Shown here in pieces: positions 8,741 through 17,086 of a stretch of 64,000 nt of DNA (within the stretch, counting starts at the first letter, position 1; every line of letters starts with the position of its first letter). The notes under the pieces were generated by a model that saw only the letters and a list, made by a program, of their open reading frames with translations, had not been told where the DNA came from and ran no database searches. The DNA is taken from the NCBI RefSeq assembly GCF_030655415.1, contig NZ_JAURVN010000011.1, positions 72,024 through 136,023 on the forward strand, read 5' to 3'. The position numbers and the translations under genes were made by a program. The stretch comes from Herminiimonas sp. GTDB lineage: Bacteria; Pseudomonadota; Gammaproteobacteria; Burkholderiales; Burkholderiaceae.

Positions 8741-10549
8741 TTAGCCTTTTACTGCGGGTGGTTCTACATTGCGCAAACGAATATGCAATTCGCGCAATTG
8801 CTTCTCGTCGACTTCCGACGGTGCTTGTGTCAACAGACATTGCGCACGTTGCGTTTTCGGGAAGGCGATCACGTCGCGGATCGATTCTGCACCGGTCATC
8901 ATGGTGACGATACGATCCAGACCGAAGGCCAGACCACCGTGTGGTGGAGCCCCGTATTGCAATGCATCCAGCAAGAAACCGAACTTCAATTGCGCTTCTT
9001 CAGCACCGATTTTCAATGCGCGGAATACTTTGCTTTGTACATCGGCACGATGGATACGGACTGAACCGCCGCCCAGTTCCCAACCGTTCAAGACCATATC
9101 GTAAGCTTTGGACAGGCATTTACCTGGATCGGTTTCCATCAAGTCTTCATGTCCATCTTTAGGCGCGGTGAATGGGTGATGGGTGGCCGACCAGCGTTGG
9201 TTGTCTTCGTCGAATTCGAACATAGGGAAATCAACAACCCACAATGGACGCCATTCGTCGTCGAACAAACCGTTCTTTTTGCCGAAATCACTGTGACCAA
9301 CTTTGACGCGCAAAGCGCCGATCGCATCGTTCACAACTTTCGCTTTATCAGCGCCGAAGAAAATCAGATCGCCATCTTGTGCGCCAGTTGCTTCGATGAT
9401 TTTTGCCAATGCTTCATCGTGAATATTTTTAACGATAGGCGATTGCAGACCTTCACGGCCTTTGGCTTTTTCGTTGATCTTGATGTAAGCCAGACCTTTG
9501 GCGCCGTAGATCGCGACGAACTGCGTGTACGCATCGATCTCGGAACGTGGCATTGCGCCGCCGCCTGGAACACGCAAGCCAACTACACGGCCGCCGTCCA
9601 TATTTGCCGCACCGGAGAATACCTTGAACTCGACGTCTTTCATGATGCTGGTCAAATCTGTGAATTCCAGTTTGACGCGCATATCAGGCTTGTCCGAACC
9701 ATACGTACCCATCGCGGTGGCGTAATCCATTACAGGGAATGGATTTGGCAGATCAACGTTCAGGCAGTTTTTAAATACCAGACGAATCATGCCTTCGAAC
9801 AAATCGCGAATTTCCTGTTCATTCATGAACGAAGTTTCGCAATCTATCTGCGTAAATTCAGGCTGACGATCAGCGCGCAAATCTTCGTCGCGGAAGCATT
9901 TAACGATTTGGTAATAGCGATCGAAGTTGGCAACCATCAGCAATTGTTTGAACAATTGCGGCGATTGCGGCAGCGCGAAGAAGTGACCTGCGTTGACACG
10001 CGATGGCACCAGATAATCGCGCGCGCCTTCTGGCGTTGACTTGGTCAGCATCGGTGTTTCGATATCGATAAAGCCTTGCGCATCGAGGAACTTGCGCACT
10101 TCCATCGTGACCTTGTAACGCAGGCGCAGATTGTTTTGCATTTGCGGACGACGCAGATCCAGTACGCGATGTGTCAGGCGTGTGGTTTCCGACAGGTTGT
10201 CATCATCCAGCTGGAACGGTGGCGTGACGGAAGGATTCAACACTTCCAGTTCATGCGCCAGCACTTCGATCTTGCCGGAAGTCAGATTGCTGTTGGTGGT
10301 GCCGTCAGGACGGTTACGCACGACGCCGGTGATACGCAGACAGAATTCGTTACGTACCGATTCAGCAGCTTTGAATACATCAACGCGATCTGGATCGCAA
10401 ACGATTTGCACCAGGCCTTCACGATCGCGCAGATCGATGAAGATGACGCCGCCATGATCGCGCCGACGATGAACCCAGCCGCACAGGCTGACGGTTTGAT
10501 CGAGCAGCGCTTCAGAAGTAAGGCCGCAGTAGTGAGTTCGCATAGACAT
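8741..10549 (-). CDS. aspS: aspartyl-tRNA synthetase
   Basis: Class II aminoacyl-tRNA synthetase that charges tRNA-Asp (and possibly tRNA-Asn in organisms lacking AsnRS). At about 602 residues it has the bacterial architecture: N-terminal OB-fold anticodon-binding domain ([16 protein letters not shown]), motif 2 region ([18 protein letters not shown]), the inserted GAD domain, and motif 3 ([14 protein letters not shown]). The ATG at 10549 is preferred over the TTG two codons upstream, with GGAA about 7 nt before it. It is preceded by a DUF502 membrane protein gene on the same strand, a common pairing in this group. Confidence 0.96.
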   Translation of the reverse strand: MSMRTHYCGLTSEALLDQTVSLCGWVHRRRDHGGVIFIDLRDREGLVQIVCDPDRVDVFKAAESVRNEFCLRITGVVRNRPDGTTNSNLTSGKIEVLAHELEVLNPSVTPPFQLDDDNLSETTRLTHRVLDLRRPQMQNNLRLRYKVTMEVRKFLDAQGFIDIETPMLTKSTPEGARDYLVPSRVNAGHFFALPQSPQLFKQLLMVANFDRYYQIVKCFRDEDLRADRQPEFTQIDCETSFMNEQEIRDLFEGMIRLVFKNCLNVDLPNPFPVMDYATAMGTYGSDKPDMRVKLEFTDLTSIMKDVEFKVFSGAANMDGGRVVGLRVPGGGAMPRSEIDAYTQFVAIYGAKGLAYIKINEKAKGREGLQSPIVKNIHDEALAKIIEATGAQDGDLIFFGADKAKVVNDAIGALRVKVGHSDFGKKNGLFDDEWRPLWVVDFPMFEFDEDNQRWSATHHPFTAPKDGHEDLMETDPGKCLSKAYDMVLNGWELGGGSVRIHRADVQSKVFRALKIGAEEAQLKFGFLLDALQYGAPPHGGLAFGLDRIVTMMTGAESIRDVIAFPKTQRAQCLLTQAPSEVDEKQLRELHIRLRNVEPPAVKG

Positions 10550-10668
10550 ATTCAAATTCCAGTTTCAGGTTCTTTGTTTGCTATCGCCAAAAACGGCGAT
10601 CGCTACTTAATTATTACGTGATTCGATTTAATTTTTGCAGCTACAAATGCTGCAAGTACATAGTTCGA

Positions 10669-11310
10669 TTACACAAGGTCCGATGACGATTTACTCGGAT
10701 CAATAATCTGTGTCTTGTCAAAAAATTCGGGAGTAACCACGCCCATGGAAACAATGTACTTCAATGCTTCATCCACGTTCATGTCGAGTTCTATCGTATC
10801 TGCACGCGGCACCATCAGGAAGAAACCCGAAGTCGGATTCGGCGTTGTCGGCACATACACGCTGACATAATCGCCGACCAAATGATTGCGCACATCGCCG
10901 CCCGGCACACCGGTCATGAATGCGATGGTCCACGAACCTTGACGCGGATATTGCACCAACAGCGCCTTGCGGAATGCATTACCCGATGACGAAAACAAGG
11001 TATCCGACACTTGTTTGACGCTGGAATAAATCGTATTGAATACCGGGATGCGTTTCAACACTGCTTCCCACAACGCGACCACACGATTACCAATGAAGTT
11101 GCGTGTCGCCAGACCCGTCAGGAAAATAATCAACAGCGTCAGAATGGTGCCCAGGCCAGGAATGGCGAAGCCGAACAAGGCTTCCGGCCGCCAGCTCATA
11201 GGCAGCAGCAGCAAGGATTTATCCATGGTGCCGACGATCAGGTTCAACACCCACAAGGTAATCGCGAGAGGAACAAGAATCAGCAAACCGGTAATGAAAT
11301 ATTTACGCAT
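10669..11310 (-). CDS. DUF502 family membrane protein
   Basis: Inner-membrane protein of unknown function in the DUF502 family. The start (MRKYFITGLLILVPLAITLW) is a first membrane segment, and a second strong one lies near residues 55-80 (LGTILTLLIIFLTGLAT). It is followed by the conserved soluble segment RIPVFNTIYSSVKQ and a beta-rich C-terminal domain. The ATG at 11310 is chosen over one 15 codons upstream because the family begins at this MRKYF and GGTAACC precedes it. It lies between an FmdB-type gene and aspS on the same strand, 48 nt from the former, so probably co-transcribed. Confidence 0.85.
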   Translation of the reverse strand: MRKYFITGLLILVPLAITLWVLNLIVGTMDKSLLLLPMSWRPEALFGFAIPGLGTILTLLIIFLTGLATRNFIGNRVVALWEAVLKRIPVFNTIYSSVKQVSDTLFSSSGNAFRKALLVQYPRQGSWTIAFMTGVPGGDVRNHLVGDYVSVYVPTTPNPTSGFFLMVPRADTIELDMNVDEALKYIVSMGVVTPEFFDKTQIIDPSKSSSDLV

Positions 11311-11358
11311 GGTGGTTACCGTTAAAATCGGCCGGATTGTTCCGGCGCGATACATTCG

Positions 11359-11694
11359 TCAAGAATCAGATTTGTTGGTTGAAGAAGCCGCAGGCGTTGC
11401 TGCCGGTGCAGTTGCAGCAGGAGCTGCGGTCGATGTGCTTGCCGCATCGGATTTGGCTGCCGGCGCATCACCGCCAGTCGTCGCCACTGCAGGCGCTGTC
11501 GTGCCGCCCTGACCACCGCGAAAATCGGTGACATACCAACCGGTACCTTTGAGTTGAAAGCCTGCCGCCGTCAATTGTTTCTTGAACGTGGACTTGCCGC
11601 ACTGTGGGCACTCGGTCAGGACTGGATCAGATATTTTTTGCAACGCATCTTTGGCAAAACCACAGGCTTCACAACGGTACGCATAAATTGGCAT
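11359..11694 (-). CDS. FmdB-family zinc ribbon protein
   Basis: A 111-residue protein whose first 60 residues are a zinc ribbon of the FmdB regulatory family: MPIYAYRCEACGF, then LTECPQCGK, giving two CxxC knuckles, then the typical GFQLKGTGWY. The remaining ~40 residues are a low-complexity tail of Ala, Thr, Ser and Pro. It is the first gene of a minus-strand run FmdB, DUF502, aspS. The family was named as a putative regulator of formamidase; its real role is not established, and here it is likely translation- or metal-related by association only. Confidence 0.85.
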   Translation of the reverse strand: MPIYAYRCEACGFAKDALQKISDPVLTECPQCGKSTFKKQLTAAGFQLKGTGWYVTDFRGGQGGTTAPAVATTGGDAPAAKSDAASTSTAAPAATAPAATPAASSTNKSDS

Positions 11695-11848
11695 GACAAA
11701 TTCCCGCGAAAATCTTACAAAACCCTGAATTATAAAGGTTTTCAGACCCGATTTACTGGGGATTTGGGCGACACTACATTCCCAGCAGGCGAAAAAAGCT
11801 AGATTAATTGCAGTGGCAAGTTCGCCGCCAGCTGCATATGGGTTATTC

Positions 11849-11885
11849 CTTGCGAAGATGACATCAAAATTATCCTCTTCGCAAG
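11849..11885. other. strong stem-loop downstream of potF
   Basis: CTTGCGAAGA (11849-11858) pairs perfectly with TCTTCGCAAG (11876-11885) around a 17-nt loop. It lies 13 nt past the potF stop codon. No T-run follows in the minus direction, so it may stabilise the 3' end of the transcript rather than terminate by itself. Confidence 0.45.
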
Positions 11886-11900
11886 AAATGGAGCGCCATT
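11886..11900. repeat. 15-nt repeat copy 1, at the potF stop
   Basis: AAATGGAGCGCCATT is identical to 15886-15900, so the same word occurs at both ends of the pot operon. Here it overlaps the potF stop codon. GCGCCA (11893-11898) can also pair with TGGCGC just inside the potF coding end. Confidence 0.6.
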
Positions 11901-12972
11901 ATTTGGCGCGAATTTCGGTCCAGATACGATTCAAAGCACGACGCTGCTTGCTGTTCAAGTCTTTCAGCATTTCCAGTTTCGCCGCATTGGCAGCATCCGG
12001 GAAGATCGCCGGGTTCTTGGAAATCTCAGGCTTGATGTAAGCCAGCGCAGCGCTGTTTGGATTACCGGTACCTATCATATTGGTCAGCTCGGCCGAATTT
12101 TTACCATCCAGCACCAGATTGATGAACTGATGCGCCAGATCCGCACGCGGCGCATCTTTTGGAATCACCAGACTATCCAGCGACATCGCCGCGCCTTCTT
12201 TAGGCAAAGCATGACGAATGCGGAATTTGCGACCGGCTTTTTGTGCGTCGATATCAGCCTGGAAAATATCGCTTGAATAACCGTGCACCAACCAGATATC
12301 GCCTACCGTCAAACCTTTGATATAGCTTGTACCGTTGAAAGCAGCCCAGTAAGGCTTGGCTTTCAGGATGACATTTTTGGCTTCCGCCCAATGTTTTTCA
12401 TCCGTGTCGTTGACCGAGTAACCGAGGTATTTCAAAGCCGCCGCCATCAACTCGTTGGCTGAATCGAGAACAGTCACCTTGCCTTTGATCTTGGCCAAAA
12501 TCGCCGGATCGAAAATCGCGGCCCAGCTGTCAACCGGCACGCCCAGCTCTTTCATTTTTTGCTCGTTATAACCAAGCAAGGTGATCGTGTACGCGTACGG
12601 CACTGAGTACTGATTGCCTTTGTCGAAATCGGTATTCAGATATTGCGGATTCAGGTTCTTGAAGTTGCTCAACTTGCTCTTGTCGATAGGCTGCAAAGCG
12701 TTTTGCTTGATCAGCGATTGCAAGGCGTTTCCGGTCGGCACGATCAAGTCGTAACCTTTCGCACCAGCAGCCAGCTTGGCCAGCATCTCTTCGTTATCGC
12801 CGTAATAGCTTTGCACCAGCTGGCATTTGCATGCGGCTTCAAAGCGCTGCACGGTTTCTGCCGCAAGATAATTGTTCCAGTTATACAGATGCAGCTTGTT
12901 TTGCGCCTGCGCGGAAGTGGCGGTAGAAACAGCAAGCAACATCAGCGAAGCAAGTGCGAATAATTTTTTCAT
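11899..12972 (-). CDS. potF: putrescine/polyamine ABC transporter substrate-binding protein
   Basis: Periplasmic binding protein of the PotD/PotF family. A signal peptide is clear (Lys-Lys, hydrophobic stretch, then Ala-rich cleavage near SAQAQ at residues 20-24). The mature protein opens with KLHLYNWNNYLAAETVQRFE, the family hallmark. The segment YDLIVPTGNALQSLIKQNAL and the C-terminal RALNRIWTEI also match. The 357 residues fit the family length. It is the last gene of a four-gene minus-strand operon, 21 nt after the permease potI, with a stem-loop and repeat at its 3' end. Whether putrescine or spermidine is bound cannot be decided from sequence. Confidence 0.9.
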   Translation of the reverse strand: MKKLFALASLMLLAVSTATSAQAQNKLHLYNWNNYLAAETVQRFEAACKCQLVQSYYGDNEEMLAKLAAGAKGYDLIVPTGNALQSLIKQNALQPIDKSKLSNFKNLNPQYLNTDFDKGNQYSVPYAYTITLLGYNEQKMKELGVPVDSWAAIFDPAILAKIKGKVTVLDSANELMAAALKYLGYSVNDTDEKHWAEAKNVILKAKPYWAAFNGTSYIKGLTVGDIWLVHGYSSDIFQADIDAQKAGRKFRIRHALPKEGAAMSLDSLVIPKDAPRADLAHQFINLVLDGKNSAELTNMIGTGNPNSAALAYIKPEISKNPAIFPDAANAAKLEMLKDLNSKQRRALNRIWTEIRAK

Positions 12973-12993
12973 GGCGAGTCCAGAGAAAAAGAA

Positions 12994-13779
12994 TCAGGAA
13001 CGAAATGCGTTAGGTGACAGTTTTGAAGCGACAACAATCAGAAGCAAAGTCAATGCCATCAACAGCGTAGAAACAGCGTTCACTTCCGGCGTAACCGCAA
13101 TCTTGATCATCGAATAAATCTGCAATGGCAAGGTCGAAGTATTCGCCCCAGCGGTAAAGAAGGTGATCACGAAATCATCGATCGACAGCGTGAACGCCAT
13201 CAGCGCCCCCGCCGCCACGCCCGGCATGATCAGCGGTAAAGTCACGCGCTTGAATGCCTGCCACGGCGTCGCACCGCAATCGCGCGCTGCCTCGGTCAGG
13301 CTTTCATCCATCCCGCTCAAACGCGAACGTACCACAATCGCGACGAAGCCCATGCTGAAAGCGATATGCGCCAGCGTCACCGACAACATGCCCAAAGTCA
13401 GATTCAGCATCACGAAGAAAATCAGTAGCGACACGCCAACCAGAATTTCCGGAATCGCGATCGGCGTCAGCACCAGTATCTGCAATGCGCGGATTTTATA
13501 GCGATGCAACGCAAAGCCGGCCATGGTTCCCAGCACCGTGGATACCGCGCTCGACACCAGCGCAATGATCAGCGAATTACCCGCTGCGCGCAGCATCTCT
13601 TCATTGGCGAACAGCTTGCGATACCAGTCCAGCGTAAAGCCCACCCACTCCGCATTCAGACGCGAATCGTTGAATGAATACACAACCACGATCACCAGCG
13701 GCAAATACAAAAATACATAGACCAGCACTGCTGTCAGGATCAGCAATGTCGATTGGCGCTTCACTATTTTCTTAGCCAT
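12994..13779 (-). CDS. potI: putrescine/polyamine ABC transporter permease, PotI-like
   Basis: Inner-membrane permease with about six membrane segments. The binding-protein-dependent transport motif that contacts the ATPase is present: EAARDCGATPWQAFKRVTLP, near residue 165-185. N-terminal FLYLPLVIVVVYSFNDSR is typical of PotC/PotI. The 261 residues match the second permease of the system. Its start overlaps the end of potH by 8 nt, pointing to translational coupling, and potF follows 21 nt downstream. Confidence 0.92.
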   Translation of the reverse strand: MAKKIVKRQSTLLILTAVLVYVFLYLPLVIVVVYSFNDSRLNAEWVGFTLDWYRKLFANEEMLRAAGNSLIIALVSSAVSTVLGTMAGFALHRYKIRALQILVLTPIAIPEILVGVSLLIFFVMLNLTLGMLSVTLAHIAFSMGFVAIVVRSRLSGMDESLTEAARDCGATPWQAFKRVTLPLIMPGVAAGALMAFTLSIDDFVITFFTAGANTSTLPLQIYSMIKIAVTPEVNAVSTLLMALTLLLIVVASKLSPNAFRS

Positions 13780-14695
13780 TCGCCCTCCTGCGCGGTCTTG
13801 CCAGCAAGGCCGCTAAACCGGCCGCCGCCAATGCAGCGACCGTCAACATGATGGAAAGCACACTGCCGAAAGGCCAGTCGCGCGAATCGAGGAATTGCTG
13901 CTTGATGACGTTGCCGATCATGATGCCGCCAGTACCGCCCAGCAAATCCGATACTGCAAAAATTCCCAGCGCCGGAATGAAGACTAAAGCCGCGCCTGCA
14001 TACACACCTGGCAGAGACAACGGAAACGTCACGCGCCAAAAACGTTGCCATGCATTCGCGCCCAAATCCTGCGCCGCATCGAGCAAGGCCGGATCGTGCT
14101 TTTCCAGATTGGCATACAGCGGCAACACCATGAACGGCAGATGCACATACACAAGGCCGACGATCACCGCAAAAGCGCTGTAGAGCAAAGTCACAGGTTC
14201 AAAACCGAACGCGCCGAGCACCGCATTCACCCCACGCGTCAACGCCGATTGCGGACCAAGAATAATGATCCACGCATAAATACGAATCAGGAAATTGCTC
14301 CAGAACGGCAGGATCACCAACAGCACCAGCAAGCTGCGCCACTTCTGCGGGCTGCGCGCAATCAGCAACGCCAGCGGATATGCCATCAACAAGCAAATCA
14401 GCGTCGTAATCACCGCGAACAAAAATGATTTCAGAAAAATCGCGGTGTAAACGAAATCGGAAAAAAATGGCGTGAAGCTTTCCAGCGTCAAATCAAGCGC
14501 GCCGCTCTCGTCAAACAAAGGCGCGAGTCCGCCGTAATCACCTGGATAACGAAATGCCGCAAACGCCATGATCAGTGTCGGCACTGCGAAGAAGAAAATC
14601 AGATACAGCAGCGGCGGACCACTGATCAACCAGCGCGCCAAGGATTGCTTGCCGCTGCTGGAGTTGCTCACTGATTTTGCACCTGCTTTAGACAT
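13772..14695 (-). CDS. potH: putrescine/polyamine ABC transporter permease, PotH-like
   Basis: First permease of the polyamine transporter, with an N-terminal segment LISGPPLLYLIFFFAVPTLI and the ATPase-contact loop DAAQDLGANAWQRFWRVTFP. The start is taken at 14695 (MSKAGAKSVS): an open frame runs further upstream, but that part is the potG coding region in another frame. This start overlaps the potG stop by 8 nt, and potH in turn overlaps potI by 8 nt. The resulting product is 307 residues, normal for PotH/PotB. Confidence 0.92.
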   Translation of the reverse strand: MSKAGAKSVSNSSSGKQSLARWLISGPPLLYLIFFFAVPTLIMAFAAFRYPGDYGGLAPLFDESGALDLTLESFTPFFSDFVYTAIFLKSFLFAVITTLICLLMAYPLALLIARSPQKWRSLLVLLVILPFWSNFLIRIYAWIIILGPQSALTRGVNAVLGAFGFEPVTLLYSAFAVIVGLVYVHLPFMVLPLYANLEKHDPALLDAAQDLGANAWQRFWRVTFPLSLPGVYAGAALVFIPALGIFAVSDLLGGTGGIMIGNVIKQQFLDSRDWPFGSVLSIMLTVAALAAAGLAALLARPRRRANG

Positions 14696-15788
14696 GAACA
14701 GTTTCAGCCAGGAAGTGACCTGCATCGACGCGCCACGCGACGTCAACGGTGTCGCCGACTTCAAAGAAACGCGGTCTGCCAATTGCGGAATTAGCCAGCA
14801 TGGTTTCAATACGCACACCGCCTTCGGTCTCGACGATATACACGGTGACGCCGCCCATGTAGAGCAATTCTTTGACGTAGCCGTCGAAGTGATTTTCATC
14901 CGGCACACCGCGCACGATCTCGGCACTGACCTGAATTTTTTCCGGACGCAAAGCAATCGTGCCTTTGCTGCCAACCTGTACACCAGCAACCGTCAATGCT
15001 TTCACCGCGCCCATACCAGGCACATCCAGCAACATCATATTGCCGTCGATGTGCGTCACGGTGCCGTCGAACAAATTGCAGGTGCCGATAAAGTCCGCGA
15101 CGAAACGACTACGTGGATAACTGTAAATACGCGTAGGTTCATCCAGTTGCTCGACCTGCCCTTTATTCATCACGGCGATGCGATGCGACAGCGCCAGCGC
15201 TTCAGCCTGGTCATGCGTCACGTAGACAAAAGTAATGCCGACTTCCTTCTGCAAATTGATCAACTCGATCTGCATCTGTTCGCGCAATTGCGCATCGAGT
15301 GCCGACAGCGGCTCATCCAAAAGTAGCAATTTAGGGCGCGTTACCAGTGCACGCGCAATCGATACACGTTGTCGCTGACCGCCGGACAATTCATGTGGAT
15401 AGCGCGCAGCGAAACCTGTGAGGCGCACGTCTTCCAGGGCTTCATCGACTTTTTGTTTGATTTCGGATTTCGGCGTATTCGCCATTTCCAGCGGAAACGC
15501 GATATTGCCTGCCACCGTCATGTGCGGGAACAAGGCGTAATTCTGAAACACAGTGCGCACCGCGCGCTGCTCCGGCGGCACGCCGGTCAGGTCTACGCCA
15601 TCCAGCAGGATTTGACCTTCGTCTGGCTCGTCGAAGCCGGCGATCATGCGCAGCAGCGTCGTCTTGCCACAGCCCGACGGACCGAGCAGAGTAAAGAACT
15701 CGCCAGCCTCAATCGAAAGACTGATGTTGTCGACTACAGTGTTATCGCCAAAACGGCGAGTGAGATTGCGAATTTCGAGGAGCGCCAT
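14688..15788 (-). CDS. potG: putrescine/polyamine ABC transporter ATP-binding protein
   Basis: ATPase subunit energising polyamine import. Walker A GPSGCGKT is at residues 36-43, the signature LSGGQ at 134-138, and Walker B LLLLDEP before LSALD at about 154-165. A C-terminal TOBE domain follows (IALRPEKIQVSAE and beyond), giving 366 residues. The start MALLEIRNLTRRFG at 15788 is the conserved one; an in-frame ATG 69 nt upstream lies in the leader. It is the first gene of potG-potH-potI-potF, an order in which the binding protein comes last, unlike E. coli potFGHI. A promoter copy shared with the gene upstream lies about 53 nt before the start. Confidence 0.94.
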   Translation of the reverse strand: MALLEIRNLTRRFGDNTVVDNISLSIEAGEFFTLLGPSGCGKTTLLRMIAGFDEPDEGQILLDGVDLTGVPPEQRAVRTVFQNYALFPHMTVAGNIAFPLEMANTPKSEIKQKVDEALEDVRLTGFAARYPHELSGGQRQRVSIARALVTRPKLLLLDEPLSALDAQLREQMQIELINLQKEVGITFVYVTHDQAEALALSHRIAVMNKGQVEQLDEPTRIYSYPRSRFVADFIGTCNLFDGTVTHIDGNMMLLDVPGMGAVKALTVAGVQVGSKGTIALRPEKIQVSAEIVRGVPDENHFDGYVKELLYMGGVTVYIVETEGGVRIETMLANSAIGRPRFFEVGDTVDVAWRVDAGHFLAETVHV

Positions 15789-15839
15789 CTTGTCCTGGGC
15801 CGGGCTGCAAGGGTTACGGGGAATGAAAAAAACCGGGGC

Positions 15840-15885
15840 AATTGTAGCAAATAGCAACGCTGATTTCTAAAAAAATGGCGCTCCA
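15840..15885 (-). promoter_or_regulatory. potG promoter, copy of a duplicated promoter region
   Basis: Read on the minus strand the block contains TGCTACAAT, an extended -10 (TACAAT complementary to 15841-15846), 53 nt before the potG ATG. The block is an imperfect direct repeat of 16332-16375, with shared TAGCAAATAGC and CTGAT.TCTAAAAA on the plus strand. No good -35 is seen. Confidence 0.45.
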
Positions 15886-15904
15886 AAATGGAGCGCCATT
15901 TTCA
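15871..15904 (-). terminator. intrinsic terminator of the orphan gene
   Basis: On the minus strand GGCGCTCC, a short loop and GGAGCGCC are followed by ATTTTTTT. The hairpin begins 3 nt after the stop of the 15907-16278 gene and directly abuts the potG promoter. Its left part contains the 15-nt word repeated at the potF stop. Confidence 0.75.
15886..15900. repeat. 15-nt repeat copy 2, upstream of potG
   Basis: AAATGGAGCGCCATT is identical to 11886-11900. Here it forms one arm of the terminator between the orphan gene and potG. Confidence 0.6.
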
Positions 15905-15906
15905 TG

Positions 15907-16278
15907 CTATTCGTACTTGGAAAACTGGATTCCCAACTTGCGCTCCATGCTCTCGCCAAGACGAGGGCCCAGACCGGGCAAAAGCGAACGTAATATCCGA
16001 GGGAATTCGTGCAAACCCGCCCTCATTTCAGTCACCAATTTCTGGCAGCCAGGCTCATCTATCTCATTCGCCAGCGCCTCCCTGCAGCGCACGACAGAAC
16101 CCACAACACCATCGGCCAGATTATCCAGCCCTTCGTCGTAGGTTTCTCTTAAGAGCGCGATCAAGTGATCGTAAGTAACCAACAACTCTCTCAGCTCGTA
16201 AGCGGCGCTTGCAGAAGCTGGTTTCGCTGCACGTTTGAAGGGCAATACGTTATTGCTGTCGGTGTTATTCATAGACAT
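15907..16278 (-). CDS. hypothetical protein, 123 residues
   Basis: I do not recognise this protein. It starts with a polar N-terminus (MSMNNTDSNNVLPFKR) and a short Ala/Ser linker, then an apparently helical, soluble region with no membrane segment or signal peptide. Notable segments are YELRELLVTYDHLIALLRET and the C-terminal PGLGPRLGESMERKLGI. It is supported as a real gene by an extended -10 promoter 55 nt upstream, a strong terminator right after its stop, and normal codon use. Its promoter is a near copy of the potG promoter, suggesting shared control with polyamine import; that link is inference. Confidence 0.7.
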   Translation of the reverse strand: MSMNNTDSNNVLPFKRAAKPASASAAYELRELLVTYDHLIALLRETYDEGLDNLADGVVGSVVRCREALANEIDEPGCQKLVTEMRAGLHEFPRILRSLLPGLGPRLGESMERKLGIQFSKYE

Positions 16279-16331
16279 CGCTGCTTTGTCTTGGCGCTAC
16301 TTAAACTACCCGGGAATCAAATTACTAAAGA

Positions 16332-16375
16332 AATTCTAGCAAATAGCGGGCCTGATATCTAAAAATGACACTCTT
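16332..16375 (-). promoter_or_regulatory. promoter of the orphan gene, second copy of the duplication
   Basis: On the minus strand TGCTAGAAT is an extended -10 (TAGAAT complementary to 16333-16338), 55 nt before the ATG at 16278. It aligns with 15840-15885 over about 38 positions with roughly eight differences by eye. Confidence 0.45.
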
Positions 16376-16446
16376 GAATCGACAAAATTTTCTATTCAAT
16401 ATCCTTCAACCTTCTTAATTGCTGGACTGACAAACCTTACCCCAAG

Positions 16447-17076
16447 CTAGCGCGCTGCATATTGTGATCTAGCGCTTGCAAGGCGATTGCCAACCTCGAG
16501 CAAAACCCAAGCAGCCAGAAGAAATGTGACGGTGATACCCAAGGAATACATCGCGACCCCGCCGTAGCCGCCAACGTTCGCTGGATTGAGAAATGGATAG
16601 GGATACCAGCCAATCATTGCTCCACGCACGACGACATATACGAGATAAATGGCAGGAAAAACGCACGCAAAAAGGAGGGTCTTTGTATGCAGCTTAACGG
16701 CTGGGGGATGGACTAACCAGTCCAGTACAATCGCCACGGGCATGACGTAGTGCAGGACGAAATTAACCCAGGGAAGCAAGGCGCCAAGATCAACGTTGCG
16801 AAGCAGCACGGCGAAAACAAGACCAACTACGGCCATGTTGACGACTGATATGTACCTGGTCAAGTCCATAGCGCCTCTGTCCCGCTTGAATACGCAGAGC
16901 AGCAAGACTGAGGCGGCGATAAGGTTGGAGAGATTGGTGAAGTAGCTGAAGAAATTCAGCACACTGTAGGACGCGGCGACGTGCAATATCAGTTGTTGAA
17001 CTATGGCAGTGAGGGCCGCTACCGCTAGACCTGCGCGTATGGTTTTAAGAACGCTTGGTCTGAAGTTGCGAATCAT
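16447..17076 (-). CDS. Pr6Pr family (FAR-17a/AIG1-like) membrane protein
   Basis: A 209-residue polytopic membrane protein with about six hydrophobic segments. The conserved family features are NFFSYFTNLSNL near residues 37-48, LLPWVNFVLHYVMPVAIVLDW with a membrane-embedded His and Asp, and YPYPFLNPANVGGYGGVAMY near residue 155-175. These match the Pr6Pr/FAR-17a-like group of bacterial membrane proteins, related to androgen-induced FAR-17a hydrolases of eukaryotes. It begins 10 nt after the ubiB stop on the same strand, so it may be co-transcribed. No function is established. Confidence 0.8.
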   Translation of the reverse strand: MIRNFRPSVLKTIRAGLAVAALTAIVQQLILHVAASYSVLNFFSYFTNLSNLIAASVLLLCVFKRDRGAMDLTRYISVVNMAVVGLVFAVLLRNVDLGALLPWVNFVLHYVMPVAIVLDWLVHPPAVKLHTKTLLFACVFPAIYLVYVVVRGAMIGWYPYPFLNPANVGGYGGVAMYSLGITVTFLLAAWVLLEVGNRLASARSQYAAR

Positions 17077-17086
17077 ACTTCCCTAC

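Noticed and set aside
9149..10039. 296-codon open frame opposite aspS
   Set aside because: Antisense shadow of aspS without its own ribosome site or family similarity.
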